DNA from: a virus
Virus record (IMG/VR): IMGVR_UViG_3300045421_000292
Span: 1-20,164 of that record
Strand: one strand, 5' to 3'
Length of the DNA: 20,164 bases
Under the pieces are notes generated by a model that was not told where the DNA came from, made no database searches, and was given only the letters and a program-made list of their open reading frames with translations. Each line of letters begins with the position of its first letter. Within the stretch, counting starts at the first letter, position 1. Made by a program: the position numbers and the translations under genes. Shown here piece by piece: positions 4,854-13,215 of this stretch.

Positions 4854-5791
4854 CAGTGCCCCAGAGCTCTAGCGAATATGTTGACGGTCGACGACGCTTG
4901 GTTGTCGACTCCGACCTGGGTCGTGGTTGGCGTGCCCACGACGAGGTGGCCGTTCGGGGTGCCGGACGCAAAGCTGCACACGACGTTGCGACATTGGGAA
5001 GGGAAAGCGGTTGCGAATGTCCAGGTTGTCACACCCGTCGGGGCGGCGAAGAAATGCCACTGATCTATCACCCCGCCTGGCACCTTCTGATACCCGTTCA
5101 CCCCAAGCAGTTGGTTGGAGCCGGTGAATTCGCCCCGCAAAAAAGCCGTCGTGGCGATCTTCGTGCTGTTGTCGCCGCCGCTTGGGGTTGGGGCTGTCGG
5201 CGTACCGGTGAGCGCCGGCGATGCCAGTGGCGCCTTGCCTGCAATCTCACCCTGGACGAACGCGGTGGTTGCGATCCGTGTCGAATTATCGGCTGCGCTT
5301 GGCGTCGTGGACGCCGGCACCCCCGTGAAGGTGGGCGAGTTCACGGCAGCTTTCGCCGCCAGTTCCGTCTGCACCCACGCTGTCGTGGGGACAAAGGTCG
5401 AGTTGTCGCCGCCGCTCGGGGCGGTCGTGCGCAGATAACCGGTCGTGTCGTAGCTCGGCAGGTTCTGCGACAGTGGGACCAGGAAGATGTACTTCGTGCC
5501 ACTCGCCCAGGATAGGAACGCCGCCGTGCCGTCGGTGCGTCCCCTCGCGGTGACGCGCGAGAGCGTCGCCGGCGACCCAGTCGTGAAAACGCCCTCTCCC
5601 ATTTCAAAGTTCGTCGGCGAAGTGAGGCTGTCGAGCGCGATATAGGACACGCGCGATCCTGTCGTGATGCCGGCGGTGGCGAACGAATAATACAGCGTCC
5701 CACCCGGCGCCCCGCCAAGCTGATAGGTGCTGGTCCCGGTCGTCGTTGTCGTCTCGCACGCCCGGTTGGCAAATTTTACCTCGGTGCCCAT
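4853..5791 (-). CDS. Tail fibre protein with TAFV-type repeats
   Basis: This 312-aa fibre protein starts with a module of about 115 residues found in many phage fibres (CETTTTTGTSTY, FEMGEGVFT, ATLSRV, GTKYIFLVPL). About three copies follow of a repeat of roughly 35 residues ending GDNST, then IATTAFVQGE or a variant (about 125-225), typical of trimeric fibre shafts. The C-terminal 75 residues (GGVIDQWHFFA, FPSQCRNVVC, ending NIFARALGH) resemble the gp53-like C-terminal fibre domain. It probably binds the host surface at the tail tip. Its N-terminal module matches that of the 1187-aa fibre, so both probably attach to the same part of the virion. It starts one base after the upstream gene's stop (TAG 5795-5793). 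Confidence 0.8.
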   Translation of the reverse strand: MGTEVKFANRACETTTTTGTSTYQLGGAPGGTLYYSFATAGITTGSRVSYIALDSLTSPTNFEMGEGVFTTGSPATLSRVTARGRTDGTAAFLSWASGTKYIFLVPLSQNLPSYDTTGYLRTTAPSGGDNSTFVPTTAWVQTELAAKAAVNSPTFTGVPASTTPSAADNSTRIATTAFVQGEIAGKAPLASPALTGTPTAPTPSGGDNSTKIATTAFLRGEFTGSNQLLGVNGYQKVPGGVIDQWHFFAAPTGVTTWTFATAFPSQCRNVVCSFASGTPNGHLVVGTPTTTQVGVDNQASSTVNIFARALGH

Positions 5792-5792
5792 G

Positions 5793-6542
5793 CTACACTC
5801 CCGTGATGCCGCGCAGCTCGAGCAGGCTGCGCACGGACGCCATCGCGTCCGACTGGATCGCGGCCCGGGTCATCTGCTGACCCGACACGACGCCTACGAA
5901 CGCGATGTCCGATCCCTGCGTGCCAGTCGCCGTCGCCGCGCTGGTGCCGATGTGGAAGTAGTTCGCGGAACCTGCGTTAGACGACTGACCAGCAGCCGAG
6001 AGCGTTGCCTCCGCGTCGGCAGTCAGGTCCATGATGCGGCACGTCCCCGCCACGCCGCCGGCAGGCTCGGTCAGCGCCCACGCCCGCCAAGACCGGACCG
6101 TCGGCACAGCCAGCGTTGGGCCTTGCACGGACAGACGGATCGAAAACACGGTCGGCGCGTTGTCATTGGCCACGTCCACCTCTTTCGTGCGGATATGCAG
6201 CCGGACGTCGCCAGCAATCGGATGCGCCTCACCGATCATTCCCACCGAGGTCGAGCGACCGACCACGATGATGGTGATCGGCGCGTCCCCGCCATCGGCG
6301 TAGCGCTGCCAGTCGAGCCGCAGCGCGCCGTCGTAGCGACACGACACATGGTTTGACCGGATCGCCAGCGGTCCGGCCCCGACATTGACGATCGCTGGAC
6401 CACCAGGCACGAGGTTGGTGCCGTCGGATGACCAGGTCGAGCCGAAAAACGCCCAGGCGACCAGCCCGGAGATCAGTGGCTGGCTGATCGCCACAGGATC
6501 GACCGGCGTGATGCCTGACAGGATCAGCTCGGAGCCGCTCAT
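5793..6542 (-). CDS. LamG/concanavalin-like tail-associated protein
   Basis: This 249-aa protein is beta-rich with no signal peptide or membrane segment. After a short N-terminus (GITPVDPVAISQ), a jelly-roll-like pattern runs from about residue 28: LVAWAFFGSTW, ITIIVVGRST, VFSIRLSV, SWRAWALTEP and DIAFVGVVSG. Short helices close it (RAAIQSDAMASVRSLLELRG). In phages, LamG-like domains in this position usually decorate the tail tip and bind sugars. It overlaps the upstream fibre by four bases (ATGA) and precedes the second fibre. The fold assignment is by pattern, not by a specific motif. Confidence 0.6.
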   Translation of the reverse strand: MSGSELILSGITPVDPVAISQPLISGLVAWAFFGSTWSSDGTNLVPGGPAIVNVGAGPLAIRSNHVSCRYDGALRLDWQRYADGGDAPITIIVVGRSTSVGMIGEAHPIAGDVRLHIRTKEVDVANDNAPTVFSIRLSVQGPTLAVPTVRSWRAWALTEPAGGVAGTCRIMDLTADAEATLSAAGQSSNAGSANYFHIGTSAATATGTQGSDIAFVGVVSGQQMTRAAIQSDAMASVRSLLELRGITGV

Positions 6543-9500
6543 GCCGCGAAATCCTGCGCCTCGAGCGTCGGTTGGATGACGTAATGGGCGAACACACCCC
6601 CCGGATGAGGCCCGTCACCGCCGTGGAGCGAGGTGTTCTTTTCATCCTCGGACGTGGCCAGATCGTCCTGGGCGCCACGCAGAAATCGCTGGGTCCCCGG
6701 CCGGCTATACAGCCCGACCGTATCGTCATCGACCCATAGGTTGTCCACGGCGACGGTCAGGCCCGCGCCACTACACTCGATCACCGGCAGGTATGGCCCG
6801 CCGAACCGCAACACCATGGCGTCGATCACGGCTGGCACCTCGGCCGGCCGGCCGTCAACGTCGTTCCGGATCGATCCGAGGCAGTAGCGGACGAGCAGGT
6901 GGGTGCCGTTGACCGAGATCTCGATGTAGGGATCGGCGCCCGCATCGCCGGCCGCGTTGAAGGCGGACGCCGTCGTTGGCACGCTTTCGTGTCCAAGGAA
7001 AACCGTGCCGGCGGCGCTGCTTAGCGGCCCGTGCGGCCAGGCCGCGGTCAAGGTGCATTGGGTCCGGCTGGATGCACTAGAAACCGTGGTCTGATGGCTG
7101 TTGCCGCCGCTCACGATTCGGATGTCCGCCTTGGAATTCCCATCGTGGGCCAGGAACATCATGCCGCCGATGTAGACCGTGGCGTTTGCGTCGAAGTCGC
7201 CGCCGTCCCACGCCCCGTAATCGTGCACCCTGGCCATCGAATCAGTGCCGGTTATGGCCTTTTCGATGAATGTGCGCTGGGGCTGGGCGTCATAGTCGCC
7301 GCTCGGCAGCCACAGGCACTTGCCGTTATGGCCGCTATTGAGCGGCCCACTGCCCTCGGCGCCGATCTGAATCGAGGACCTGGCGTTGGCCCAGTAGACA
7401 TCCGCCGTAAACGCGGACTGACCTGTCGATTGGAGGGTGGCGCCGCTCGTTGTGAGCGTGCTGGCAACGGTCGCTCCCCATGTCTGTATCCGGTAGGTCA
7501 GAAGCCCCGATCCATTGGTCGAGAGCTCGAGGACATTGTCCGGTCGTTGCGACAGCCGCACGCGGAGCGTACCGATCGCCGCCCAGACCGCCGCGCCGCT
7601 GACACCGGTCAGGACGATCCGTGCACGCCAGGACCTGGTGTCGGCCGGAATGACCAGCGGCGAGCTGGGTGATAGGACGTGCGAGAACGCCGGGATGCGC
7701 CGCCGGATGGGCCGGGTGGGGTCGAACCCCCACAGCGACGCCATGGACGGCCCCTCGTAGTCGATCAGCCCGTAGCCGTACCGGACATGCAGGCCGCGGT
7801 AGAACCCGCACGCGCCCTCCTGCATCCGCTCCGACTGAAACAGCTTCGGCTTGTATGACACCGCGTTGTGCGGCGATCCCTCGAGCAGAATGTCCGGCGA
7901 CTGACCGCCGCGGGTGACCAGGGATCGCATCCGCTTGATCGCGCTGAACACATGGATCGGGTGAAACGACAGCTGGTCGTTGATGGCGTGATGCGCCAAC
8001 GCCAGCACATCGGGCACCGGCGACGCGCCGAGCGCGTAGGATATCCACGACGCGGTGGTGTTGGTGTACCACGGATACTTTTCATTGACGCTGGCGCGTG
8101 TCGCGCCATCACAGGCCTGCTCGGCCCAGGTCGCGCCGCCCATGGCGCGCGGCAGGATCGTGATGGCCCGGTCGAAATTGGGCGCCAGCAGCGCGCCATG
8201 GAACAGCGTCGCCGGCGTGCCGGCCTGGTCCTGCCGGCTCGGGTCGTAAGTGCCGACGCTGTCACCCATGATCATCACGATCGGGGCCGCCTGGGTGCTG
8301 AACGCCGCCAACGTCTTAGGGCCATGCACATGCCGCGGCGCCCGCGGGATCGGCGGTGCGTCGGCGGGGACCAGGCGCAAATAAGAGGCATCCCCCGAAG
8401 AGGTGAAGAAGACGCCTCGGGCCCGTCCGGTCTGCCAGACCGCGTCCAGCATCGCCGGCTGCTGCTGGTTGCCTTCGCCGATCGTGTTGTCGATCGCCAC
8501 GATTCCGCCCTGGGGGCCATATTCGGAGGACCCGCCGCGCAGCCGGAACGCGCAATAGATCCCGGCGCCCGGGAACCACAGGATGCCTTTTTGCTCGGCC
8601 GCCATCGCGTTGCCGGCATCTGAGATTGCCTGGGTATTGTCAGTCCCCCAGGTCATGCGCCGCACCGCGGCGGTGGCGGTGCCGGGGAGGTTGCGGTCCA
8701 GCGTCACGCTGAACGGCGAGACGTAGGCGCTGACGAACGCCAGGAACGGCTGGATCGCGACGTCGGTGTCATCCCGGTACTGGGTCAGCGTCGGACCGGC
8801 TGTCCGTATCCAATAGCCGCGCCCCATTGCGGCCTCGAGCCGAAAGGTCATGCCGGAGCTGCTTGTTGTGAAGCACGGCCACATCACGCTCTTTGTGGCG
8901 GCCGAAACGGTTGTGCTGGCTGCGTCCGCCAGCTCGACCACCGAGCCGTTCTTTACCTTGGCGATCGTGGTGATAAGGATACCGCCGGCGACGCCGGCGC
9001 CTTCGACGGCGATCGGCCAGCCTTCGTTTCTCCCGCGCTGGAACGCAACGCCCGACAGCTCGGTCAGGTCGATCGACAGCTCCCGCGATCCGCTGGCGAT
9101 CGTCACGGCGCCGCGGAACGTATAGGCGCTCAGAGTAGCGGAGGACGCCGACCAGGTCAGATAGAACCATTCGTCCGACCCGTCGCCGACGGCGCCGGAG
9201 CGCGTGACGTCGTAGGCGTGCTCTGGCATTCCCGGCGTGGTGGCTGATCCGGGCGATGCGACCTCACCGCGCATCGTGATGTCACCGGCGACCACCACAT
9301 CCCGGAAAAACCATGTGTCATCAACCCAGGCGGCGATGACCTTCCCGTCCGGCGCGCGGATCACATAGGGAAACGGCGACAGCCCGGCCTGGGCCTGGAT
9401 CGTCTGTCCGCCGGCCGACAGAACGGCATACGTTGCGACGGTTCCCGTCACGTCATCGATCACGGCCGTATCGATGGCGGCCGTGGTGGCGGTGACGGTC

Positions 9501-10102
9501 CCGGCGTTCAGAGCGTCGACCGTGGCGCTCGAGAATATCCCCACCGTGCCGGTCACGGTGCCGATCGCGGCCTGGCCGGCCGTCAGAGCGTTGACGTTGA
9601 TGCTGCCGGCCGTCAGCAGCGTCGAGATCGTCACGGTCCCGAAAAGCGTCGGATTGTTCGCCACCGCCAACAGGTCGGTGATGGCCTTCACCCATTGGGT
9701 GGTCGCGACAATCCCGCTATTTTCGCCACCCGGCGGCGTGACGGAATGCAGCATACCGTCGCTGTCGAGCAGGGCGAGCGCGTGTGCCAGCGGCAGGATT
9801 GTGACCCTTTTGGTGCCCGGCGCCAGGTTCAGGAACGTGCCGGACCCGTCATGAGCTTCGACGAAGGCGACACGCGAGAGAGTTGGCGTGCCGCCGCCGT
9901 TGTAGACCCCCTCGCCGTGCTCCCAGAACGCCGCGGGCTCGGCGCCGTCATCGATCCGGTACAGGACGCGCTCGCCGCCCACCAGGCCGGCGCCGGCGGG
10001 GGTCCGGAACCCGGTGGCGGCCGCGCCAACCGAGATCGCGGCCGTTCCAGTGGTAGTCGTTGTGAAGACGCACCGGTCAGCCAGGACGTGTGGCGTTCCC
10101 AT
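6539..10102 (-). CDS. Large tail fibre with SGNH/GDSL hydrolase-like domain
   Basis: This 1187-aa protein is the largest fibre. Residues 1-115 are the same anchoring module as in the 312-aa fibre (TTTTTGT, FWEHGEGVYN, TLSRV, GTKRVTILPL). A Thr/Ala/Val-rich repetitive section (about 150-240) looks like a beta-helical shaft. Near 485-520, NTQAISDAGNAM and GILWFPGAGIYC resemble the start of pectate-lyase-type depolymerase domains. From about 600 comes an SGNH hydrolase-like domain: block I VMIMGDSVGTY (Ser615) and block III AHHAINDQ (Asn708). A clear DxxH block V is not seen; His808 (AFSHVL) is a candidate. The C-terminal third is beta-rich. Known fibre-borne SGNH domains remove acetyl or other esters from surface glycans, so this fibre may modify its receptor. 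It overlaps neighbours by one and four bases. Confidence 0.75.
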   Translation of the reverse strand: MGTPHVLADRCVFTTTTTGTAAISVGAAATGFRTPAGAGLVGGERVLYRIDDGAEPAAFWEHGEGVYNGGGTPTLSRVAFVEAHDGSGTFLNLAPGTKRVTILPLAHALALLDSDGMLHSVTPPGGENSGIVATTQWVKAITDLLAVANNPTLFGTVTISTLLTAGSINVNALTAGQAAIGTVTGTVGIFSSATVDALNAGTVTATTAAIDTAVIDDVTGTVATYAVLSAGGQTIQAQAGLSPFPYVIRAPDGKVIAAWVDDTWFFRDVVVAGDITMRGEVASPGSATTPGMPEHAYDVTRSGAVGDGSDEWFYLTWSASSATLSAYTFRGAVTIASGSRELSIDLTELSGVAFQRGRNEGWPIAVEGAGVAGGILITTIAKVKNGSVVELADAASTTVSAATKSVMWPCFTTSSSGMTFRLEAAMGRGYWIRTAGPTLTQYRDDTDVAIQPFLAFVSAYVSPFSVTLDRNLPGTATAAVRRMTWGTDNTQAISDAGNAMAAEQKGILWFPGAGIYCAFRLRGGSSEYGPQGGIVAIDNTIGEGNQQQPAMLDAVWQTGRARGVFFTSSGDASYLRLVPADAPPIPRAPRHVHGPKTLAAFSTQAAPIVMIMGDSVGTYDPSRQDQAGTPATLFHGALLAPNFDRAITILPRAMGGATWAEQACDGATRASVNEKYPWYTNTTASWISYALGASPVPDVLALAHHAINDQLSFHPIHVFSAIKRMRSLVTRGGQSPDILLEGSPHNAVSYKPKLFQSERMQEGACGFYRGLHVRYGYGLIDYEGPSMASLWGFDPTRPIRRRIPAFSHVLSPSSPLVIPADTRSWRARIVLTGVSGAAVWAAIGTLRVRLSQRPDNVLELSTNGSGLLTYRIQTWGATVASTLTTSGATLQSTGQSAFTADVYWANARSSIQIGAEGSGPLNSGHNGKCLWLPSGDYDAQPQRTFIEKAITGTDSMARVHDYGAWDGGDFDANATVYIGGMMFLAHDGNSKADIRIVSGGNSHQTTVSSASSRTQCTLTAAWPHGPLSSAAGTVFLGHESVPTTASAFNAAGDAGADPYIEISVNGTHLLVRYCLGSIRNDVDGRPAEVPAVIDAMVLRFGGPYLPVIECSGAGLTVAVDNLWVDDDTVGLYSRPGTQRFLRGAQDDLATSEDEKNTSLHGGDGPHPGGVFAHYVIQPTLEAQDFAA

Positions 10103-11496
10103 TAGACGTCTTCCTCGATGACGATCTCGGTCTGTCGGGTCGGGAACGTGTTGCGGGCGATCACCGGCGGCGGGTTGAACACGCCCAACGCGCCGGTATT
10201 CGGCAGGTCGTCCGCGTCGCGCGCGGCGAACACCTGCCCCGTCGCCCCGACACTGACCAGCGCGTTTTCGAGCGCGTCCGCCTCGGCCGAGGTGAGATAG
10301 GCGTGTGACCAGGACAGACGGCGATACGGTCGGCCGAGCTGGACGTCGCGCACACCCGTGAGCGGGGCCCGGGCCGAGAGGCCGGGGTCAATGACTGTTT
10401 GGGTGTAGCCGTAACCGGCGTTCCGCGTCGTCACCAAAGTCGGTCCGACCCAGAGGCGGCCGACTTGAAGATAGTCGTCCCCGCCGCCGGTGAACTCGAG
10501 TTTCAGATAGCGGGCGGTGATCGGCGCGGCCGGCCGGTATGCCCACAGCCCGAAGCGGGCCATCTGCGCCGAGAGATACTGCATAGACGAGACCGGTGAC
10601 GCCCCGGTCGCGATATAGGCCGGCGGCGTCGACCCGACGCTGAATTGCGCATTATGCACATAGAAGCCCGAGATGTCGTTGCCGGTGTACACGTCGCCAG
10701 GTATGTCGTTAACCCATGTTGTTGCAAATCCAAGCCAAGCCCCTAACGTAATATCAGCGGCGATCACCCCCGCCACCCAGACCCTGTAAATTCCCCCGCC
10801 GATTGACTGGATGCCCCGTTCGACGAACTGCCCCGTTCCCCACGCCATGCCATTGGTGGCAGTCCCGAGCGCGAGATCAAACCTACAACCGAAACGGTTA
10901 GCCCCTTGGTAGCCGCCGTCGGTCACGTAGACCACGAGGTAACGCGCCGCGGCACCAATGTTGTTAGGCCCGGCCCGAACATAGGCCGACCAGCAATAGG
11001 TTTGCCCCGAGACGGCATTGATCGACGAGTCGAACCCGACCGAATGTCTTATGGAGGCGCCAGTCTCCAAGAACAGATCGGCGGTGTAGGCGCCGTTCTG
11101 ATCGGCGCCGGCATTGGCAATGACCGTGGTGTTCCTCTTTATCCAGGCCGCGTTCGCGAGATCATCCGAGAAAGGGATGAGGTTGTTGGGCGCGATATGA
11201 CGCGTATCGAGCGCATCCGCGGCGCCCGCCGACGCGGTGGACGCCAAAACCCGCACGAAGGCACCGGACGATGGCAGCAGGCCATCGCGCGGCGCGGCGA
11301 GCGCAATCAGGCCGATTGACTGAGACGACATAAGGTCGACGTGCACGTTGATGGTGCCAGTGCCCCAGGCGTTAGACCGCCAGACTTCCGAGATTTGCGG
11401 CGTCCTGACGTTGAGCAGACCGAGGCCGGCGGCCTCGCTGTCGCAAAACATCTCGGCCTTGTCGGCCAGGTTGGAAAAGCCAAAGAGCGCGCCCAT
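10102..11496 (-). CDS. Tail-tip structural protein with an inserted carbohydrate-binding-like domain
   Basis: This 464-aa protein looks like one domain split by another. The outer domain is residues 1-100 (FSNLADKAEMF, ISEVWRSNAWG, SIGLIALAAP) plus about 315-464 (ARYLKLEFTGGGDDYLQVGR, then RRLSWSHAYLTSAEADALEN). It is similar in style to galactose-binding-fold tip proteins of alphaproteobacterial phages. Between them, about 105-310 reads as a separate sugar-binding-like module (NLIPFSDDLANAAWIKRN, TYCWSAYVRAG, GIYRVWVAGV, ISGFYVHNAQF). The DNA of the insert, especially about 10660-11200, is visibly richer in A and T than the rest. That suggests the module was acquired separately. The gene lies between the hub-like protein and the large fibre. 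Confidence 0.6.
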   Translation of the reverse strand: MGALFGFSNLADKAEMFCDSEAAGLGLLNVRTPQISEVWRSNAWGTGTINVHVDLMSSQSIGLIALAAPRDGLLPSSGAFVRVLASTASAGAADALDTRHIAPNNLIPFSDDLANAAWIKRNTTVIANAGADQNGAYTADLFLETGASIRHSVGFDSSINAVSGQTYCWSAYVRAGPNNIGAAARYLVVYVTDGGYQGANRFGCRFDLALGTATNGMAWGTGQFVERGIQSIGGGIYRVWVAGVIAADITLGAWLGFATTWVNDIPGDVYTGNDISGFYVHNAQFSVGSTPPAYIATGASPVSSMQYLSAQMARFGLWAYRPAAPITARYLKLEFTGGGDDYLQVGRLWVGPTLVTTRNAGYGYTQTVIDPGLSARAPLTGVRDVQLGRPYRRLSWSHAYLTSAEADALENALVSVGATGQVFAARDADDLPNTGALGVFNPPPVIARNTFPTRQTEIVIEEDV

Positions 11497-13215
11497 TCAG
11501 CCCCACAACGTCACAGAGGTTCGCTCGCCCTGGATCGACACCCCGATCACGATGAGCTTCCGACCGGCAGCGAGGGCGCGGTGGCGCGACCAGGTGAGCA
11601 GGACGCAGGCCCCGAGCCGGAGCGTCGACCAGGCATACCCGCCAGCGCCGGGGCGAATGCGCACCACCCACATCCGCCGCGGCACGCCGAAGATCGCCAG
11701 CATCTGATCAACGCGCGACTGCGCATCGGTCTCCGAGGCGAAGATGCTGTTGACCAGCGGCGCGTCCTGCGCCTCTGCGTAAAGTCCCTGAATATCGGTG
11801 TCGTACGCCGTGGCGATGCGGGCGGCCTGCCTCCAATAGGCGGCGTCATCAGCCGCGACAGCGCCAGCGACCTGCTCATCCGTGAGGGTCCGGCCGAGCA
11901 AGTCGTAACCGAACCGAATGCGCCACCACGGGGCGCGGGTCGGGGCGATCTCCTCCGGTGGTGCCGCCATCATGGGCTGGTCGATCGTCAGCGTCGCGGT
12001 CAACGCCTCGGGCGCCAGCAGCATCCCGCCGTGGTAGGCCCCCTCGGCGTCCGCACCCCACCAGCCGAACACCCCCGCCGCAATCTGGTTCATCGCGTCG
12101 GCGACGCTGCCCGACCGGATCGACAGGCCCGAGGCCCCGACCGGCCAGTCGAAGTTCGCCGCATCGAACGCGACGCCTGCGACGCCTTCCAGCATCTTGC
12201 GGGCAAAGCTTGTGGGCGTGGCGCTGGAATAGCCACCGGTGCCGGCGGCGTTGTCACCCAGCACGTCGACCGTCAGCACCGATGGCCGGACAGCGGTCCG
12301 GGTCAGGCCGAGGGCGTTGCAGGTTGCGTATTGGCCGGATGACAGGCCGGCCGCTATGAGCGCCGCATAATCGGCCACATTGGTCGTGCTACTGAGCGGC
12401 ACGCCCCTATCGTAGGCGGCGGTGATCCCACCGATCGAGCCGCTGTGCACCATCGAGATCAGGTTTGCCTGGTCGATCAGAACCGGCTCGACCGACCGCT
12501 TTTCTCCCAGCAGCCGCGGTTTGAACTGCCCTGCCAGGCCGGGGTCGCCATCCAACCCGCCGCCACCACCGAAGACTTCGCAGGCGGAGACGTCGACCTC
12601 AGATGGTGTTCCTCGCAGCGCAAGCGCGAGGCGCGACGTGCCCGAGGGCGTGCCGGCGGCGCGCAGGTCGGCGATCACGCGCATATTGCTGAACGCGGCA
12701 TGGCGCGGGCGCTGGTGCGGCCCGTGGCGAATAATGACGCGCCGGCCACCCACGGCCCAATCGCCGGCGATGGCGTCCATCCGCTGATCGCCGTTCATCA
12801 CAGCGATCTCACCCGCCGTGGCGGTCAGGCGAGCGCCCTGGTCGGGATAGATCGGCAGGGTCCGCTCGATCGCGACAGGCGCCGCGAGCCGGGGCGGATA
12901 CTCGACGTTCGGCGCGATCGCGTCGGTCGGCTCGCCGATCCAGCCGCGGTCCGACAGCCGGATCACGGGCACCTGGGCCGCGACCGGTGCATATATTTCG
13001 GGCGCTGCCATGGGGCCGTGTCCGCCGATACCCCAGCCATACGGCGGCACCACAGCCACTGCCGCTGGCGGCAGCGTGCCGATATCGACCAGCCAGACCT
13101 GCGGGCCGGGCACCTGCGCCTCGATCGCCGGCACTTCGACGGTGCCGGCGATGTCGGGCGCTGCCCAGATCACGGCCATGGGAACGACGCCCAAGGGAGT
13201 GACGCCGGGGATCAT
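11497..13215 (-). CDS. Tail hub/tip-like protein
   Basis: The gene directly follows the tape measure (ATGA overlap, 13215-13212), where siphovirus-like phages place distal tail or hub genes. The 572-aa product begins with a hydrophobic Pro/Val-rich stretch. Its centre carries segments often seen in tail hub proteins (LIDQANLISMVHSG, ITAAYDRGVPL), and its C-terminus is beta-rich (MWVVRIRPG, RLGACVLLTWSRH, RKLIVIGVSIQGERTSVTLWG split by short turns). A short acidic helix with ASETDAQSRVDQMLAIFG lies near residue 505. I recognise no catalytic motif. It probably forms part of the tail tip connecting tube and fibres; this rests on position as much as on sequence. Confidence 0.6.
   Translation of the reverse strand: MIPGVTPLGVVPMAVIWAAPDIAGTVEVPAIEAQVPGPQVWLVDIGTLPPAAVAVVPPYGWGIGGHGPMAAPEIYAPVAAQVPVIRLSDRGWIGEPTDAIAPNVEYPPRLAAPVAIERTLPIYPDQGARLTATAGEIAVMNGDQRMDAIAGDWAVGGRRVIIRHGPHQRPRHAAFSNMRVIADLRAAGTPSGTSRLALALRGTPSEVDVSACEVFGGGGGLDGDPGLAGQFKPRLLGEKRSVEPVLIDQANLISMVHSGSIGGITAAYDRGVPLSSTTNVADYAALIAAGLSSGQYATCNALGLTRTAVRPSVLTVDVLGDNAAGTGGYSSATPTSFARKMLEGVAGVAFDAANFDWPVGASGLSIRSGSVADAMNQIAAGVFGWWGADAEGAYHGGMLLAPEALTATLTIDQPMMAAPPEEIAPTRAPWWRIRFGYDLLGRTLTDEQVAGAVAADDAAYWRQAARIATAYDTDIQGLYAEAQDAPLVNSIFASETDAQSRVDQMLAIFGVPRRMWVVRIRPGAGGYAWSTLRLGACVLLTWSRHRALAAGRKLIVIGVSIQGERTSVTLWG

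Noticed and set aside
5763-5777. Another TGGCAAA site as an arm-type repeat
   Set aside because: It differs at the last base (T instead of C), lies inside the start of a fibre gene and is more than 2 kb from attP.
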